Part shown: positions 22,521-29,777 of the stretch, piece by piece
How positions within the stretch are numbered: position 1 is the stretch's first letter
Layout of the letters: each line of letters begins with the position of its first letter
Virus record (IMG/VR): IMGVR_UViG_3300003324_000946
Location: 1-31,220 of that record
Length of the DNA: 31,220 nt
Reading direction: 5' to 3' (one strand)
Source: a virus
The notes under the pieces: model-generated
Told to the model about the DNA's origin: nothing
What the model saw: the letters and a program-made list of their open reading frames with translations, nothing else
Databases searched by the model: none
Program-made: the position numbers and the translations under genes

Positions 22521-23665
22521 GCAACGTGTTCTAAATTACAACTTGCGTTAAAATCCCTGTCGTGGTGCGTCCCACAACCTTCACAGACCCATTCTCGGTC
22601 AGCCAATCTCAGGTTCTGATTGATTTCCCCACATACGCTACACGTCTTGCTGGAAGCAAAAAACCTGTCTGCCACGGCGATCCGGCAGTTGTACCAGACG
22701 CCCTTGTAGGTCATCTGACGCCGCCACTCGCCTAGACCAAGATCGGCAATGGCCCGTGCCAAACACCTGTTCTTGAGCATACCCGCCACATTTAAGTCCT
22801 CGATGCCGATAGCTGACTTGGTTTTCGTCAAGCAGGTCGTCATCTTGTGAATAACGTCTTGTCGGATATTGCTCACTTTCAGGTACAAACGAGCCACACG
22901 GTCTGCTGCCTTCCTTCTGTTCCTACTGCCTTTGACCTTACGGGCGACCGCTCGTTGTAGCCGCCGTAGTTTCCTAAGTCGTGAGGAGAGTGCCTTCGGG
23001 TTCTGGTACACCGTGCCGTCCGAGACGGTCGCCAGTGTCTTGATGCCCAAGTCCACGCCCACGACTTCCTTCTTGTCCTTGACGCCGGTGTAGGTCGGCA
23101 TGTCCATCTCCACCAGCACGCTCACGAACCACCGACCAGCCCTCTCGCTAACCGTGGCATTAAGTATCTTGGCGTCGGTCGGCAAGTAGTCCTTCTCCTT
23201 GAGTCTGATCGTACCGAGCCGTGGCAACTGGATGCTGTTGTTGAAAACAACAATTGTACCATACAGACGGAAACTGCCAATCCCACTTTTCTTGCTCTTG
23301 AACTTCGGGAAGCCCATGCGTCTCTTCGTTTTGCGGCTATTCCAGAAGTTGCTGAACGCATTGTCTAAGTTTCGCAGGGCTTCTTGTGAACTGCACTTAC
23401 TGACCTCATACATCCACGGCACTTCAGTCTTTTTCAAGACAGTCAAACGACGATGCAGTTCAATGGCATTGGGAATTTTGGTCTTTACCTCCATCGCCAT
23501 CTTCTTCTGGCTCAAGCCCCAATTATATGCCCAGCGTGCTGCTCCCGCATTTTTCAGCAAGAGAGTGCGTTGTTTGTTGTTGGGCCTGATCTCAGTTTTG
23601 TAGCCTCGTTGTATCGGCAATTGTTCTTTTGCCTCCAACTCCGACAACTTACAATCATTCTGCAT
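22466..23665 (-). CDS. tnpB: TnpB (IS200/IS605-type RNA-guided nuclease)
   Basis: 399 residues from the ATG at 23665 (a TTG at 23674, nearer the AGAGGAG site, would add three residues). N-terminal OrfB helix-turn-helix region (YKTEIRPNNKQRTLLLKNAG, ARWAYNWGL) is intact. The RuvC parts are complete: VGVDLGIKT (Asp at about 205), IGIEDLNV (Glu at about 289) and HDRDFNASCN (Asp at about 371), with the CSVC/CEGC zinc ribbon between. It should be an active omega-RNA-guided DNA nuclease. No tnpA is present in this window. The ATG lies five bases after the decarboxylase stop, in the same strand, so it is either a tight insertion or an operonic, perhaps domesticated, gene. Confidence 0.95.
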   Translation of the reverse strand: MQNDCKLSELEAKEQLPIQRGYKTEIRPNNKQRTLLLKNAGAARWAYNWGLSQKKMAMEVKTKIPNAIELHRRLTVLKKTEVPWMYEVSKCSSQEALRNLDNAFSNFWNSRKTKRRMGFPKFKSKKSGIGSFRLYGTIVVFNNSIQLPRLGTIRLKEKDYLPTDAKILNATVSERAGRWFVSVLVEMDMPTYTGVKDKKEVVGVDLGIKTLATVSDGTVYQNPKALSSRLRKLRRLQRAVARKVKGSRNRRKAADRVARLYLKVSNIRQDVIHKMTTCLTKTKSAIGIEDLNVAGMLKNRCLARAIADLGLGEWRRQMTYKGVWYNCRIAVADRFFASSKTCSVCGEINQNLRLADREWVCEGCGTHHDRDFNASCNLEHVAVSSTETINACEEEMALA

Positions 23666-23670
23666 CTTGG

Positions 23671-25311
23671 TCAAACTCTCCTCTTGAGATTATGCCCAAA
23701 ACGCTTCAGGGCAGGGCTCGTGTCGTTTTTCGACAGCTTCACGTTGACGATGGCGAGGCTGTCGGTGGCCATGACCTCCGCGATGACTTTCTCCATGTCA
23801 CCCTCCGTCTCGATGACGTAGCCCTTCCCGCCGCCGATGACGCCAGGAATGCTCTCGAAAGCCCACTCCTGTATATCGTTCCAGGGTCCTTCGAGGATTA
23901 ACCGCTCCGTCGTGTACCCCTGGTTGTTTAGGACAAAAATCTTGGGGGCCTTTGCCTTGCCGGACTTCCAGCGACGGACCAGTGTGGAGCACTCCATGCC
24001 GGTCATCTGAAACGCTCCGTCTCCCACAAACACCAGAGGAGTCAGATCCGGCCTGGCCGTGGTGACACCGAGGCTTCCTGGAACGGCAAACCCCATTGAC
24101 GTGTAAAACGCCGGCGACAGGAAATTCATCGAAGAATGCATCGTCAAGTCCGCCGCACCGAAGAGGCTTTCCCCCACGTCCGCAACGATGGCGGTCTTGT
24201 CGGTGATGATCGAGTCGATCTTCTCGAAGAAGCGAGCCACCGTGATGCGAGCATTCTGGTGGGCCTCAAACTGCGGCCGGTCGCGATCCTCGATGGCAAG
24301 AACCGTGCCGCGTGGCCGAATGTCCGTCACCAAGAGGCCGTTAACAAGCTCGCTGAAAACGACGTTCTGGTAGAAGCTGTTCCTGATTTGACAGGATTCG
24401 CTCGTGGCCAGTACAACCTTCCTCTTGCCGATCTTCAGGGGCATGAAACCGAGGTTCACGTCGGTCTGCATTACCCCCAGCATGATGAGGCAGTCGCTCT
24501 CGTCCACGCGAGCCGCAACCTCGCCCTTGGACATGGAGCCGCAGTAGACGCCGAGGCTGAGCGGGTGTCGCTCGTTGAAAACACTTTTGCCCAGCAGGCT
24601 TGTGGCCACCGGAATGCCAGTCTTTTCGGCCAACTTCTTGAGCTTGTCCTGGAGGCCGAACCGAGCGATTTCCTCTCCGGCCAAGATCACCGGTAAGCGG
24701 CTGGAGTTAATGTACTCGGCCACTTCGCCAAGAACTTCTTCCAGAACCTCCTCATCAGAGGTCGGCGGTTTCGGGGTGCCTTGATCGAGTGCGTAGCTGA
24801 TAGGCTTGTCGATCAAGTCGCGGGGGACCTCAATGTAGATAGGCCGCTTGTAGGTCTTCAGTGCTTCCAGTACGCGGTCGATCTCGTAAGCGGCCCGGTT
24901 GGTGTCGCGGAGGACCGTATTGGCACAGGTGACGTTGGAAAAAACCCTGTGCTGGCACTCGAAACTGCGGACCATGTGGTGCAGCAACAGGCCCTCTTGT
25001 CGCTCCTTGATGCCGGGACTGCCGGAGAGGAATACGACGGGGGACTTCTCGGCCTCAGCCTGGGCTACCGCATTAAAGATGGAAAATCCACCGACACAGT
25101 AGGTAAAGACGGCCAAGCCGATCCCGTTAACACGAGCATAGGCATCGGCGGCGTAGCCGGCACAGAGCTCGCTTGTCGTCCCGATCAACTCGATCTGAGA
25201 ATTCTGGAAGTGCTTATGCAGCGGCAGGGAGTAATCCCCGGGGACGGCAAAGCCATGCTTGATGCCAGCCCTGTAAAGACGATCAGTAATGTGCTGTCCT
25301 AGTGTTGGCAT
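23671..25311 (-). CDS. Thiamine-diphosphate 2-keto-acid decarboxylase (pyruvate/indolepyruvate decarboxylase family)
   Basis: 546 residues, full length for the family; ATG at 25311. It should convert a 2-keto acid to an aldehyde and CO2. All residues known to be catalytic in yeast and Zymomonas pyruvate decarboxylase are present: Asp26 in VPGDYSLPL, Glu48 in TTSELCAGYAADAYAR, the His111-His112 pair in LLHHMVRSF and Glu469 in NNQGYTTER. The ThDP/Mg motif runs from GDGAFQMTG (430) to NN (462-463). The Asn-Glu-Leu-Asn of the family is changed to SELC. The gene ends cleanly (LKRRV) next to tnpB. Substrate (pyruvate, phenylpyruvate, indolepyruvate or branched) cannot be told from sequence alone. 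Such an enzyme in a phage is very unusual. Confidence 0.93.
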   Translation of the reverse strand: MPTLGQHITDRLYRAGIKHGFAVPGDYSLPLHKHFQNSQIELIGTTSELCAGYAADAYARVNGIGLAVFTYCVGGFSIFNAVAQAEAEKSPVVFLSGSPGIKERQEGLLLHHMVRSFECQHRVFSNVTCANTVLRDTNRAAYEIDRVLEALKTYKRPIYIEVPRDLIDKPISYALDQGTPKPPTSDEEVLEEVLGEVAEYINSSRLPVILAGEEIARFGLQDKLKKLAEKTGIPVATSLLGKSVFNERHPLSLGVYCGSMSKGEVAARVDESDCLIMLGVMQTDVNLGFMPLKIGKRKVVLATSESCQIRNSFYQNVVFSELVNGLLVTDIRPRGTVLAIEDRDRPQFEAHQNARITVARFFEKIDSIITDKTAIVADVGESLFGAADLTMHSSMNFLSPAFYTSMGFAVPGSLGVTTARPDLTPLVFVGDGAFQMTGMECSTLVRRWKSGKAKAPKIFVLNNQGYTTERLILEGPWNDIQEWAFESIPGVIGGGKGYVIETEGDMEKVIAEVMATDSLAIVNVKLSKNDTSPALKRFGHNLKRRV

Positions 25312-25349
25312 GGGTCAAGTACCTTTCAATAGGTGGACCATGAGTGCAA

Positions 25350-26168
25350 TCATGCAACCACATCTTCTGCGGTTGGGCTGTCCATGACTCGTATCAAAAA
25401 GCCGTCCTCAAGCGTTGGAAACCTCTGAACCCACTCTACTCCCTCCCCAATCCCGCAGCCTGTCTGGCTCGGCGTATAGCTAATGAAGCTAATCGATGGA
25501 GTTGAGACGCCTACGCCCAAGAAGGGGCCGCTTTGCATAAGGGTGCCGGAATCCGACATCTTAAGGAGCTTGAATTCTAGGTAATAACATCCCGGCAAAC
25601 AAGTATCGCCAGCGGCCCACTCATAAATCAGACTGCTTCTCGTCAGGACGTTAGTCTTGGTCGTACCGTCAACTTGGGGGATATCTTCCTTGACCATCTC
25701 GGTAGTCGCCACCGCGTTGAGAACGCGGAATATTTTCAAGCCACTGCCCTTGGGGTAATCCGAGACGACACTTCCGTTGTAGCCGCGTTGGACCAGAATA
25801 AGTTTGTTTGTCTCATCAAAACCGATCACAAGCATCTGCTCAGGTGCCCGTGCCCGATCCATTACGATGATGTCACCAACTTGGGCCTGCTGAAAACCGT
25901 GATTATCGGCCAGCCCAAAATAAGTATCGTCAACTGTAATTGCTTTCTTTAGCCTTGCTTTCGCCCACATCGATACTTCACACACCAGGTCGGTCAGGTC
26001 GATGGGGCCATCACAATCTTCCACATCAAAGCGGAAAGACGGCTTGGTATCATGACGCCGGATCGTGAAATCAGGACAACGAGGGGGGCATTGATGGCAG
26101 TGACTGCCGTCGCCCCTCCAGAACGGATAATTCCGGTCGTTAAAGCTGTGACTTGGGACGCATGTCAT
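25350..26168 (-). CDS. Phage structural protein with a BppU-like N-terminal domain
   Basis: 272 residues from the ATG at 26168; the open frame to 26369 is antisense-like and overlaps the upstream gene. After a His/Cys cluster (GSHCHQCPPRCPD, residues about 24-36) comes TKPSFRFDVEDCDGPIDLTD then VCEVSMWAK, the pattern seen at the start of phage baseplate/upper-fibre proteins (D..P.x.x.x.D..G.xxDLT). A beta-rich middle (GDIIVMDRARAPEQMLVIGF, LILVQRGYNGSVV) and a fibre-like C-terminus follow. The Cys/His cluster may bind zinc. The ribosome site is poor. It is the only evident structural gene in this part. Confidence 0.65.
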   Translation of the reverse strand: MTCVPSHSFNDRNYPFWRGDGSHCHQCPPRCPDFTIRRHDTKPSFRFDVEDCDGPIDLTDLVCEVSMWAKARLKKAITVDDTYFGLADNHGFQQAQVGDIIVMDRARAPEQMLVIGFDETNKLILVQRGYNGSVVSDYPKGSGLKIFRVLNAVATTEMVKEDIPQVDGTTKTNVLTRSSLIYEWAAGDTCLPGCYYLEFKLLKMSDSGTLMQSGPFLGVGVSTPSISFISYTPSQTGCGIGEGVEWVQRFPTLEDGFLIRVMDSPTAEDVVA

Positions 26169-26196
26169 ACCCCTATGTATTCGTTTCCTTCCGAAA

Positions 26197-26445
26197 CTAC
26201 TCCCACTTGGAATGGGCGACCGGTGGATTTGGATCGAGTTCCAAAGTGGGCGTGTCGTCGCTGACGATACTGCGGGCGTAGAGGGCGTCGTGGCAGTAAT
26301 CCTTGCCGCGAACGTAGTGGAACAGACAGTATTGCGTGGACTTGCCGAACTTGCTGCGGTCAATGGCACAGTGGATGATCGCCTGAATCCACATATTCGG
26401 ATGATTCGTGTACCTTACCTTGTCTCCGACCTTGAACTTGGACAT
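26197..26445 (-). CDS. Small protein with an SH3-like start
   Basis: 82 residues. ATG at 26445 with GAGGG seven bases upstream. The start MSKFKVGDKVRYTNHPNMWI is typical of small SH3/KOW-like barrels (VGDKVRY). Several Cys/His (IHCAID, YCLFHYVRGKDYCHD) may coordinate metal. Overlaps the upstream small gene by 31 bases. No family recognised. Confidence 0.7.
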   Translation of the reverse strand: MSKFKVGDKVRYTNHPNMWIQAIIHCAIDRSKFGKSTQYCLFHYVRGKDYCHDALYARSIVSDDTPTLELDPNPPVAHSKWE

Positions 26446-26627
26446 GACAATCCCTCGATCTCGCGTTGTAGTTGGCGGTCCAGGGCACGGCGGATGATTC
26501 TGTTTTTGTAGCTCTTGCTGGGCGGTTCACGATCGCCACACCCACACAAGCATCCCCCGTTGCCGTAATTGATGAGGCAATGAATGCCTCTCTTTCTTCT
26601 CCGCATCTCGTACTTGTAGATGTCCAT
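26415..26627 (-). CDS. Small basic Cys-rich protein
   Basis: 70 residues from the ATG at 26627; GAGG lies 12 bases upstream, overlapping the stop of the 100-residue gene, so initiation may depend on coupling. Basic throughout (EMRRRKRG, KNRIIRRALDRQLQRE), with a compact Cys group (GGCLCGCGDREPP) that suggests a small metal-binding knot. Its last 31 bases overlap the next gene. It could be shorter or spurious, but the Arg-rich composition and spacing fit a real small gene. Confidence 0.5.
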   Translation of the reverse strand: MDIYKYEMRRRKRGIHCLINYGNGGCLCGCGDREPPSKSYKNRIIRRALDRQLQREIEGLSCPSSRSETR

Positions 26628-26643
26628 TTTATTGTCGGTCGCC

Positions 26644-26946
26644 TCAAGCGAGATCACGGAGTCCGAAAACCCACTCATAGTCCGCCGTATCAATAATCCA
26701 ACTGCCATTATGCCAGATGATGGTCGATAGATAGCGAACCCGGAGCGGGCGGATGTTCGCCCTGTCGATGTGTTTCGCCTTCTTGACAGCGGCTATCAGC
26801 CAGTCCTGGTGACTGACGTAGTCACGACCCATCCAAGTCCACCACAGAAACCGCCTGGTTACTTCGGTGTAGGGACGCGGGAACTCGCAAATTTGGACCC
26901 ATGTGCCTCGCTCCTCGTCGAACGTCTCGAAAACGATGGTCCGCAT
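26644..26946 (-). CDS. Small Trp-rich protein of unknown function
   Basis: 100 residues. ATG at 26946 with AAGGAG seven bases upstream. A compact mixed fold with many Trp (RRFLWWTWMG, HQDWLIAAVKKAKH, IIWHNGSWIIDTADYEWVFG). The DTADYEWVF segment and regular strand-helix alternation suggest a small beta-alpha domain. It starts 10 bases after the dCMP deaminase stop, so the two are probably co-transcribed. No family recognised. Confidence 0.75.
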   Translation of the reverse strand: MRTIVFETFDEERGTWVQICEFPRPYTEVTRRFLWWTWMGRDYVSHQDWLIAAVKKAKHIDRANIRPLRVRYLSTIIWHNGSWIIDTADYEWVFGLRDLA

Positions 26947-26956
26947 AACATGCTCC

Positions 26957-27496
26957 TTACAAGGGCATGGGCAAATTGGGCTGAAAAACTTCGTTCATAT
27001 TGCCCTCCATCCAGGCCAAGCGGTCTCGTAGCCAGTTCAGGTTCCCGACGTACCGCTCCAGCGTGACGTGGGCCAGTTTGCAGAGATCCTTGGTGACCTG
27101 CCAGTCGTCCTCATTGACAATGTTGGAGCTCTGAGGGCCGTAGACGACCTTGCGGATCTTCTTGCTAATGATCCGCTTGGTACATTCCGAGCAGGGCGGT
27201 CCGGTCACATAGATCGTAGATTCGTGGAGAATGTCCGGATGGCCGTGGCAATGGTCGAGGGCATTTTGTTCGGCGTGGACGATAAATGGGTACTTGGCCG
27301 GGCGACTCCAGTCAATGTCACTGTCGGCGATGGCTGCGGGGGCACCGTTGTAGCCAGTACTCTGAACACGGTGCTTGTTGTCCACGATAACCGCACCATG
27401 CTGCGTCGAGGGGTCTTTCGACCTTGACGCCACGATGAAGCAAAGGGCGATGAAATAATCATCCCAAGGTGGGACGGAGCGTGGTCGTTTCTTCAT
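26957..27496 (-). CDS. dCMP deaminase
   Basis: 179 residues. ATG at 27496 with AAGGA nine bases upstream. It converts dCMP to dUMP, the precursor for dTMP. Motifs in order: SKDPSTQHGAVIVDNKHRV, GYNGAP, VHAEQNAL (zinc His plus catalytic Glu) and GPPCSECTKRII (zinc Cys pair), then KVVYG. This is the T4-type dCMP deaminase arrangement and length. With dUTPase (12921) it gives two routes to dUMP; no thymidylate synthase is seen in this window. The C-terminal extension (NLNWLRDRLAWMEGNMN) is longer than usual. Confidence 0.92.
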   Translation of the reverse strand: MKKRPRSVPPWDDYFIALCFIVASRSKDPSTQHGAVIVDNKHRVQSTGYNGAPAAIADSDIDWSRPAKYPFIVHAEQNALDHCHGHPDILHESTIYVTGPPCSECTKRIISKKIRKVVYGPQSSNIVNEDDWQVTKDLCKLAHVTLERYVGNLNWLRDRLAWMEGNMNEVFQPNLPMPL

Positions 27497-27509
27497 GGCA
27501 CAATCCTTG

Positions 27510-28157
27510 TTATTCGCAACCCAGCATCTGCATGTAGTGCAGGACGAAGCGTGGTTTTGGATACCTCTCGCGAACGCCCTTGAGAACTCGTTTGTAATAT
27601 GGTGCGAGCAGTTTCTCCACTACTTTTTCGGACATGGGCACCGCTACCCGCCAGCCGCCCGACTTTGGCACACTGACACTGAAGGACACGGGAATCGTAC
27701 CCAGCGAAACGTAATCCAAACAGTCAACCAGGTAAGCGTCCTTGGGTATGTCCTTGACGTATCCGCCAAAGCCGACGCCGTCCGGACAGTGAATGTGATG
27801 CGGCGTATTGTTTTTCGGAACTTCTTGGTCCATGATCACCAGGACCACCACCGTTTTATTCTCACGATCCAACTCGATGTGAAAAGAGTCACGGATATCT
27901 GAGACGGCCTCATCATACTGGTTTTCTGCAACCGAACTCACTTTTTCCTTTGCATTAAGAGACTCTTCTTCCAGAAGGCCCTCCAAGCCGTCGAGAAGAT
28001 TGGCCTGCTGTGCCCACTCGGGGGCGTTGGGTAGTTCCAGTCCGTCGTTCGGCTCGTACCAGCCTTCATTTGGCATGACTATCGCCTTCTTCTGGTTCTT
28101 GGCCCTGATTAGCTTGTTCAAAGATTCCCAATCGACGTAGACTTGCTTCCTCGACAT
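27510..28157 (-). CDS. Protein of unknown function
   Basis: 215 residues from the ATG at 28157 with GAAGG six bases upstream; the open frame upstream overlaps the membrane-protein gene and is excluded. N-terminal basic helix (ESLNKLIRAKNQKKAIVMPN), an acidic linker (LLDGLEGLLEEESLNAKEK), then a beta-rich domain (FHIELDRENKTVVVLVIMDQ, HHIHCPDGVGFGGYV, RVAVPMSEKVVEKLL). The C-terminus (YPKPRFVLHYMQML) is aromatic. A HHIHC cluster could bind a metal. Lies between a membrane protein and the dCMP deaminase. No family recognised. Confidence 0.75.
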   Translation of the reverse strand: MSRKQVYVDWESLNKLIRAKNQKKAIVMPNEGWYEPNDGLELPNAPEWAQQANLLDGLEGLLEEESLNAKEKVSSVAENQYDEAVSDIRDSFHIELDRENKTVVVLVIMDQEVPKNNTPHHIHCPDGVGFGGYVKDIPKDAYLVDCLDYVSLGTIPVSFSVSVPKSGGWRVAVPMSEKVVEKLLAPYYKRVLKGVRERYPKPRFVLHYMQMLGCE

Positions 28158-28165
28158 AGCCGCCT

Positions 28166-28579
28166 TCAATGAAATAGATAACACATAAGGAGCAGCTGCA
28201 ATAGAGCGAGCACTCCCACAGCTAATTGAGCGGCCGAACGCCATTTTTTGTACATAAACATGAGTATTACCGCAACGGCTGCTGTGCCAAGCATTTTTCC
28301 CACGAACAACCCGTATTGGCCGTACTGAGTGATAATGGCACGTCCGAGCGGATTGTACTCCTCACTCGGCAGTGTGCCACAGGCAACAACTAGCCACCCA
28401 TCAATCAAGGAAGTGCTGACCACGAAGGCGAGGAGCCACCCAAACGGGATACGCCCCTCCAGCCAACGCTCTACTTTGCCTTCTTGGGCTTGCTGGCCTT
28501 TGGCTTGTGCGAGTCCTTCTTGCCGCAAATTTCCGTAGTATCCATGTTGACGGTCTTGTACTGCCCGATTGCTCCACAT
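28166..28579 (-). CDS. Three-helix membrane protein, DUF5658-like
   Basis: 137 residues. The ATG at 28579 has a strong AAGGAG, although it lies inside the preceding gene (109-base overlap in another frame). The first 44 residues are polar; membrane helices follow at about 45-67, 89-110 and 115-135. Between them, TLPSEEYNPLGRAI and GLFVGKM match the E-x-NP and FxxxK pattern of DUF5658-type small membrane proteins. Their function is not known to me. The unusually long overlap means the true start could be further downstream. Confidence 0.7.
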   Translation of the reverse strand: MWSNRAVQDRQHGYYGNLRQEGLAQAKGQQAQEGKVERWLEGRIPFGWLLAFVVSTSLIDGWLVVACGTLPSEEYNPLGRAIITQYGQYGLFVGKMLGTAAVAVILMFMYKKWRSAAQLAVGVLALLQLLLMCYLFH

Positions 28580-28764
28580 GCCTTCTCCTTGCCGTATGGG
28601 GGCCTGGTAATGAAGTCTTCGGGGGACGGCGGATACTGCGTGCCGGCACCAAGGGCGTGCCTTGTGGCCGGGCTAGACTCTTGTGCCAGCAGCCAATTTT
28701 TGAAACTAATGTGCTTTGACTTGCTTCTATCGAAACTCGTCGGCACTTGCGTTGCTATTTCCAT
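28471..28764 (-). CDS. Small phage protein with a CTS-like segment, unknown function
   Basis: 97 residues from the ATG at 28764 (a TTG at 28791 is also in frame); ribosome site weak. Residues about 19-30 read ISFKNWLLAQES, followed by SPATRHALGAGTQYPPSPED, a segment order I associate with small phage proteins. The tail is basic (KDSHKPKASKPKKAK). The 3' 109 bases overlap the DUF5658-like gene. It is first in its transcript, diverging from the plus-strand operon; CTTAAATA (28811-28818) is a promoter candidate. Function unknown. Confidence 0.65.
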   Translation of the reverse strand: MEIATQVPTSFDRSKSKHISFKNWLLAQESSPATRHALGAGTQYPPSPEDFITRPPYGKEKACGAIGQYKTVNMDTTEICGKKDSHKPKASKPKKAK

Positions 28765-28810
28765 GCCGGTATCTAGCAGACCACCGTGCAACTCTAATAC
28801 TAGAAGTCGT

Positions 28811-28818
28811 TATTTAAG
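28811..28818 (-). promoter_or_regulatory. Promoter-like CTTAAATA element in the divergent gap
   Basis: On the minus strand CTTAAATA lies 46 bases before the ATG at 28764, at the head of a minus-strand transcript. It is the third CNTAAATA site at such a place in this window, two mismatches from the T4 late box TATAAATA. Confidence 0.3.
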
Positions 28819-28853
28819 GCAATATTCTTTAGCCCAAGACTATTTTCAGGGAA

Positions 28854-28874
28854 CGGGCACTCTATATACGCCCG
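28854..28874 (+). promoter_or_regulatory. -10-like TATATA inside a CGGGC inverted repeat, before the plus-strand operon
   Basis: TATATA (28863-28868) sits centrally between CGGGC (28854-28858) and GCCCG (28870-28874). A transcript starting near 28875 would carry the GGAGG at 28882-28886. The flanking repeat could be a repressor operator. No clear -35 box. Confidence 0.4.
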
Positions 28875-28899
28875 GTCTATTGGAGGATCAACACACCAC

Positions 28900-29424
28900 A
28901 TGCTTGAAGAATTGAAGGAACTCGTTCCGGGCGAGATGCTTACCATTGATGATCCCGACGTGCGTGAATTCACCGAGAACGAGGACTTCAATGTGCTCGG
29001 GGTGAAGATTTACAGCCAGGACGAGGGGGAAATACTCTTCCTTGACCTGGACGGGTACTACCTCGTCTGTCACACGTTCGACGGTGATCCGAGATACTAC
29101 ATTTACGAACTAAATGCAGACGGGGACGAGGACGACCTGAGTGACGATGGCTTCCGGCTCGTACTGAAAGACGACCCATTGCCACACAAGATGTATGCTG
29201 GACGCAACGACAGAGAAGTGCTCTACAAAGCCACCATCGGGCCTGTCTACGAGCTCAACGTAGACAGGGAAGACGGCCCAGAAGAAAGCGAGGGTGGGGA
29301 AATAGCCGTATGCGAGTACCGCAGTAAGTCCAAGCACCACAGCCACGCACTGATCGAATTGCTTGATACCACTTTTAGGGTCTATCAAGGCTTTCAAATC
29401 AGTAAAAACAGCATTGTCCTATGA
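28900..29424 (+). CDS. Acidic protein of unknown function
   Basis: 174 residues from the ATG at 28900; GGAGG lies 13 bases upstream, a long spacer. Very acidic (EGEILFLDLDGYYLVCH, NADGDEDDLSDDGFRLV, EDGPEESEGGEIAV), with beta strands between acidic loops, so possibly a DNA-mimic-like or calcium-binding protein, but this is only composition. First gene of a two-gene plus-strand operon; its stop overlaps the next start (ATGA). No family recognised. Confidence 0.75.
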   Translation: MLEELKELVPGEMLTIDDPDVREFTENEDFNVLGVKIYSQDEGEILFLDLDGYYLVCHTFDGDPRYYIYELNADGDEDDLSDDGFRLVLKDDPLPHKMYAGRNDREVLYKATIGPVYELNVDREDGPEESEGGEIAVCEYRSKSKHHSHALIELLDTTFRVYQGFQISKNSIVL

Positions 29425-29777
29425 AAGACTTGGAGCTACTGTCTGCTCGTTTTCTTACCCTGGAGATACCGCCGCACAAGGAATACCTGCACAAGTATTT
29501 CAAGGGCAAAATCCAGGAGCGAGCGGTAGTTTACTTCCTTGTCTTTCCCTACGACGGCAATCTCAAGAGGTATGCACAAAACCTCATCGACCACACCGGC
29601 ATACCACTTTGCACCGTATGGGTTTCCGACCTCCTGAAGAAATTCAGAACCATTGAAGAGCGATTGGCCAAAGCAGAAGCGGACAAAGACCACGTAACGG
29701 TGGCCCTCATCCGCTCTGGAAAATGGGTGCGTCGGCCGGGTAAGTTTGCTACTCGACCTTCACCTGATTCACGATGA
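29421..29777 (+). CDS. Small protein of unknown function, second gene of the plus-strand operon
   Basis: 118 residues. ATG at 29421 overlaps the previous stop by four bases. Alpha/beta: helix LSARFLTLEIPPHKEYLHKY, strand AVVYFLVFPYDG, helix NLKRYAQNLIDHTG, strand LCTVWVSDLL, then a charged helix (EERLAKAEADKDH) and a basic tail. The strand-helix order hints at a small nucleotide-binding-like fold but no motif confirms it. Its last 29 bases overlap the end of the convergent HNH gene. No family recognised. Confidence 0.75.
   Translation: MKDLELLSARFLTLEIPPHKEYLHKYFKGKIQERAVVYFLVFPYDGNLKRYAQNLIDHTGIPLCTVWVSDLLKKFRTIEERLAKAEADKDHVTVALIRSGKWVRRPGKFATRPSPDSR

Noticed and set aside
24136-25302. Plus-strand frames opposite the decarboxylase
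   Set aside because: The minus-strand protein has a complete set of family motifs; these are shadows.
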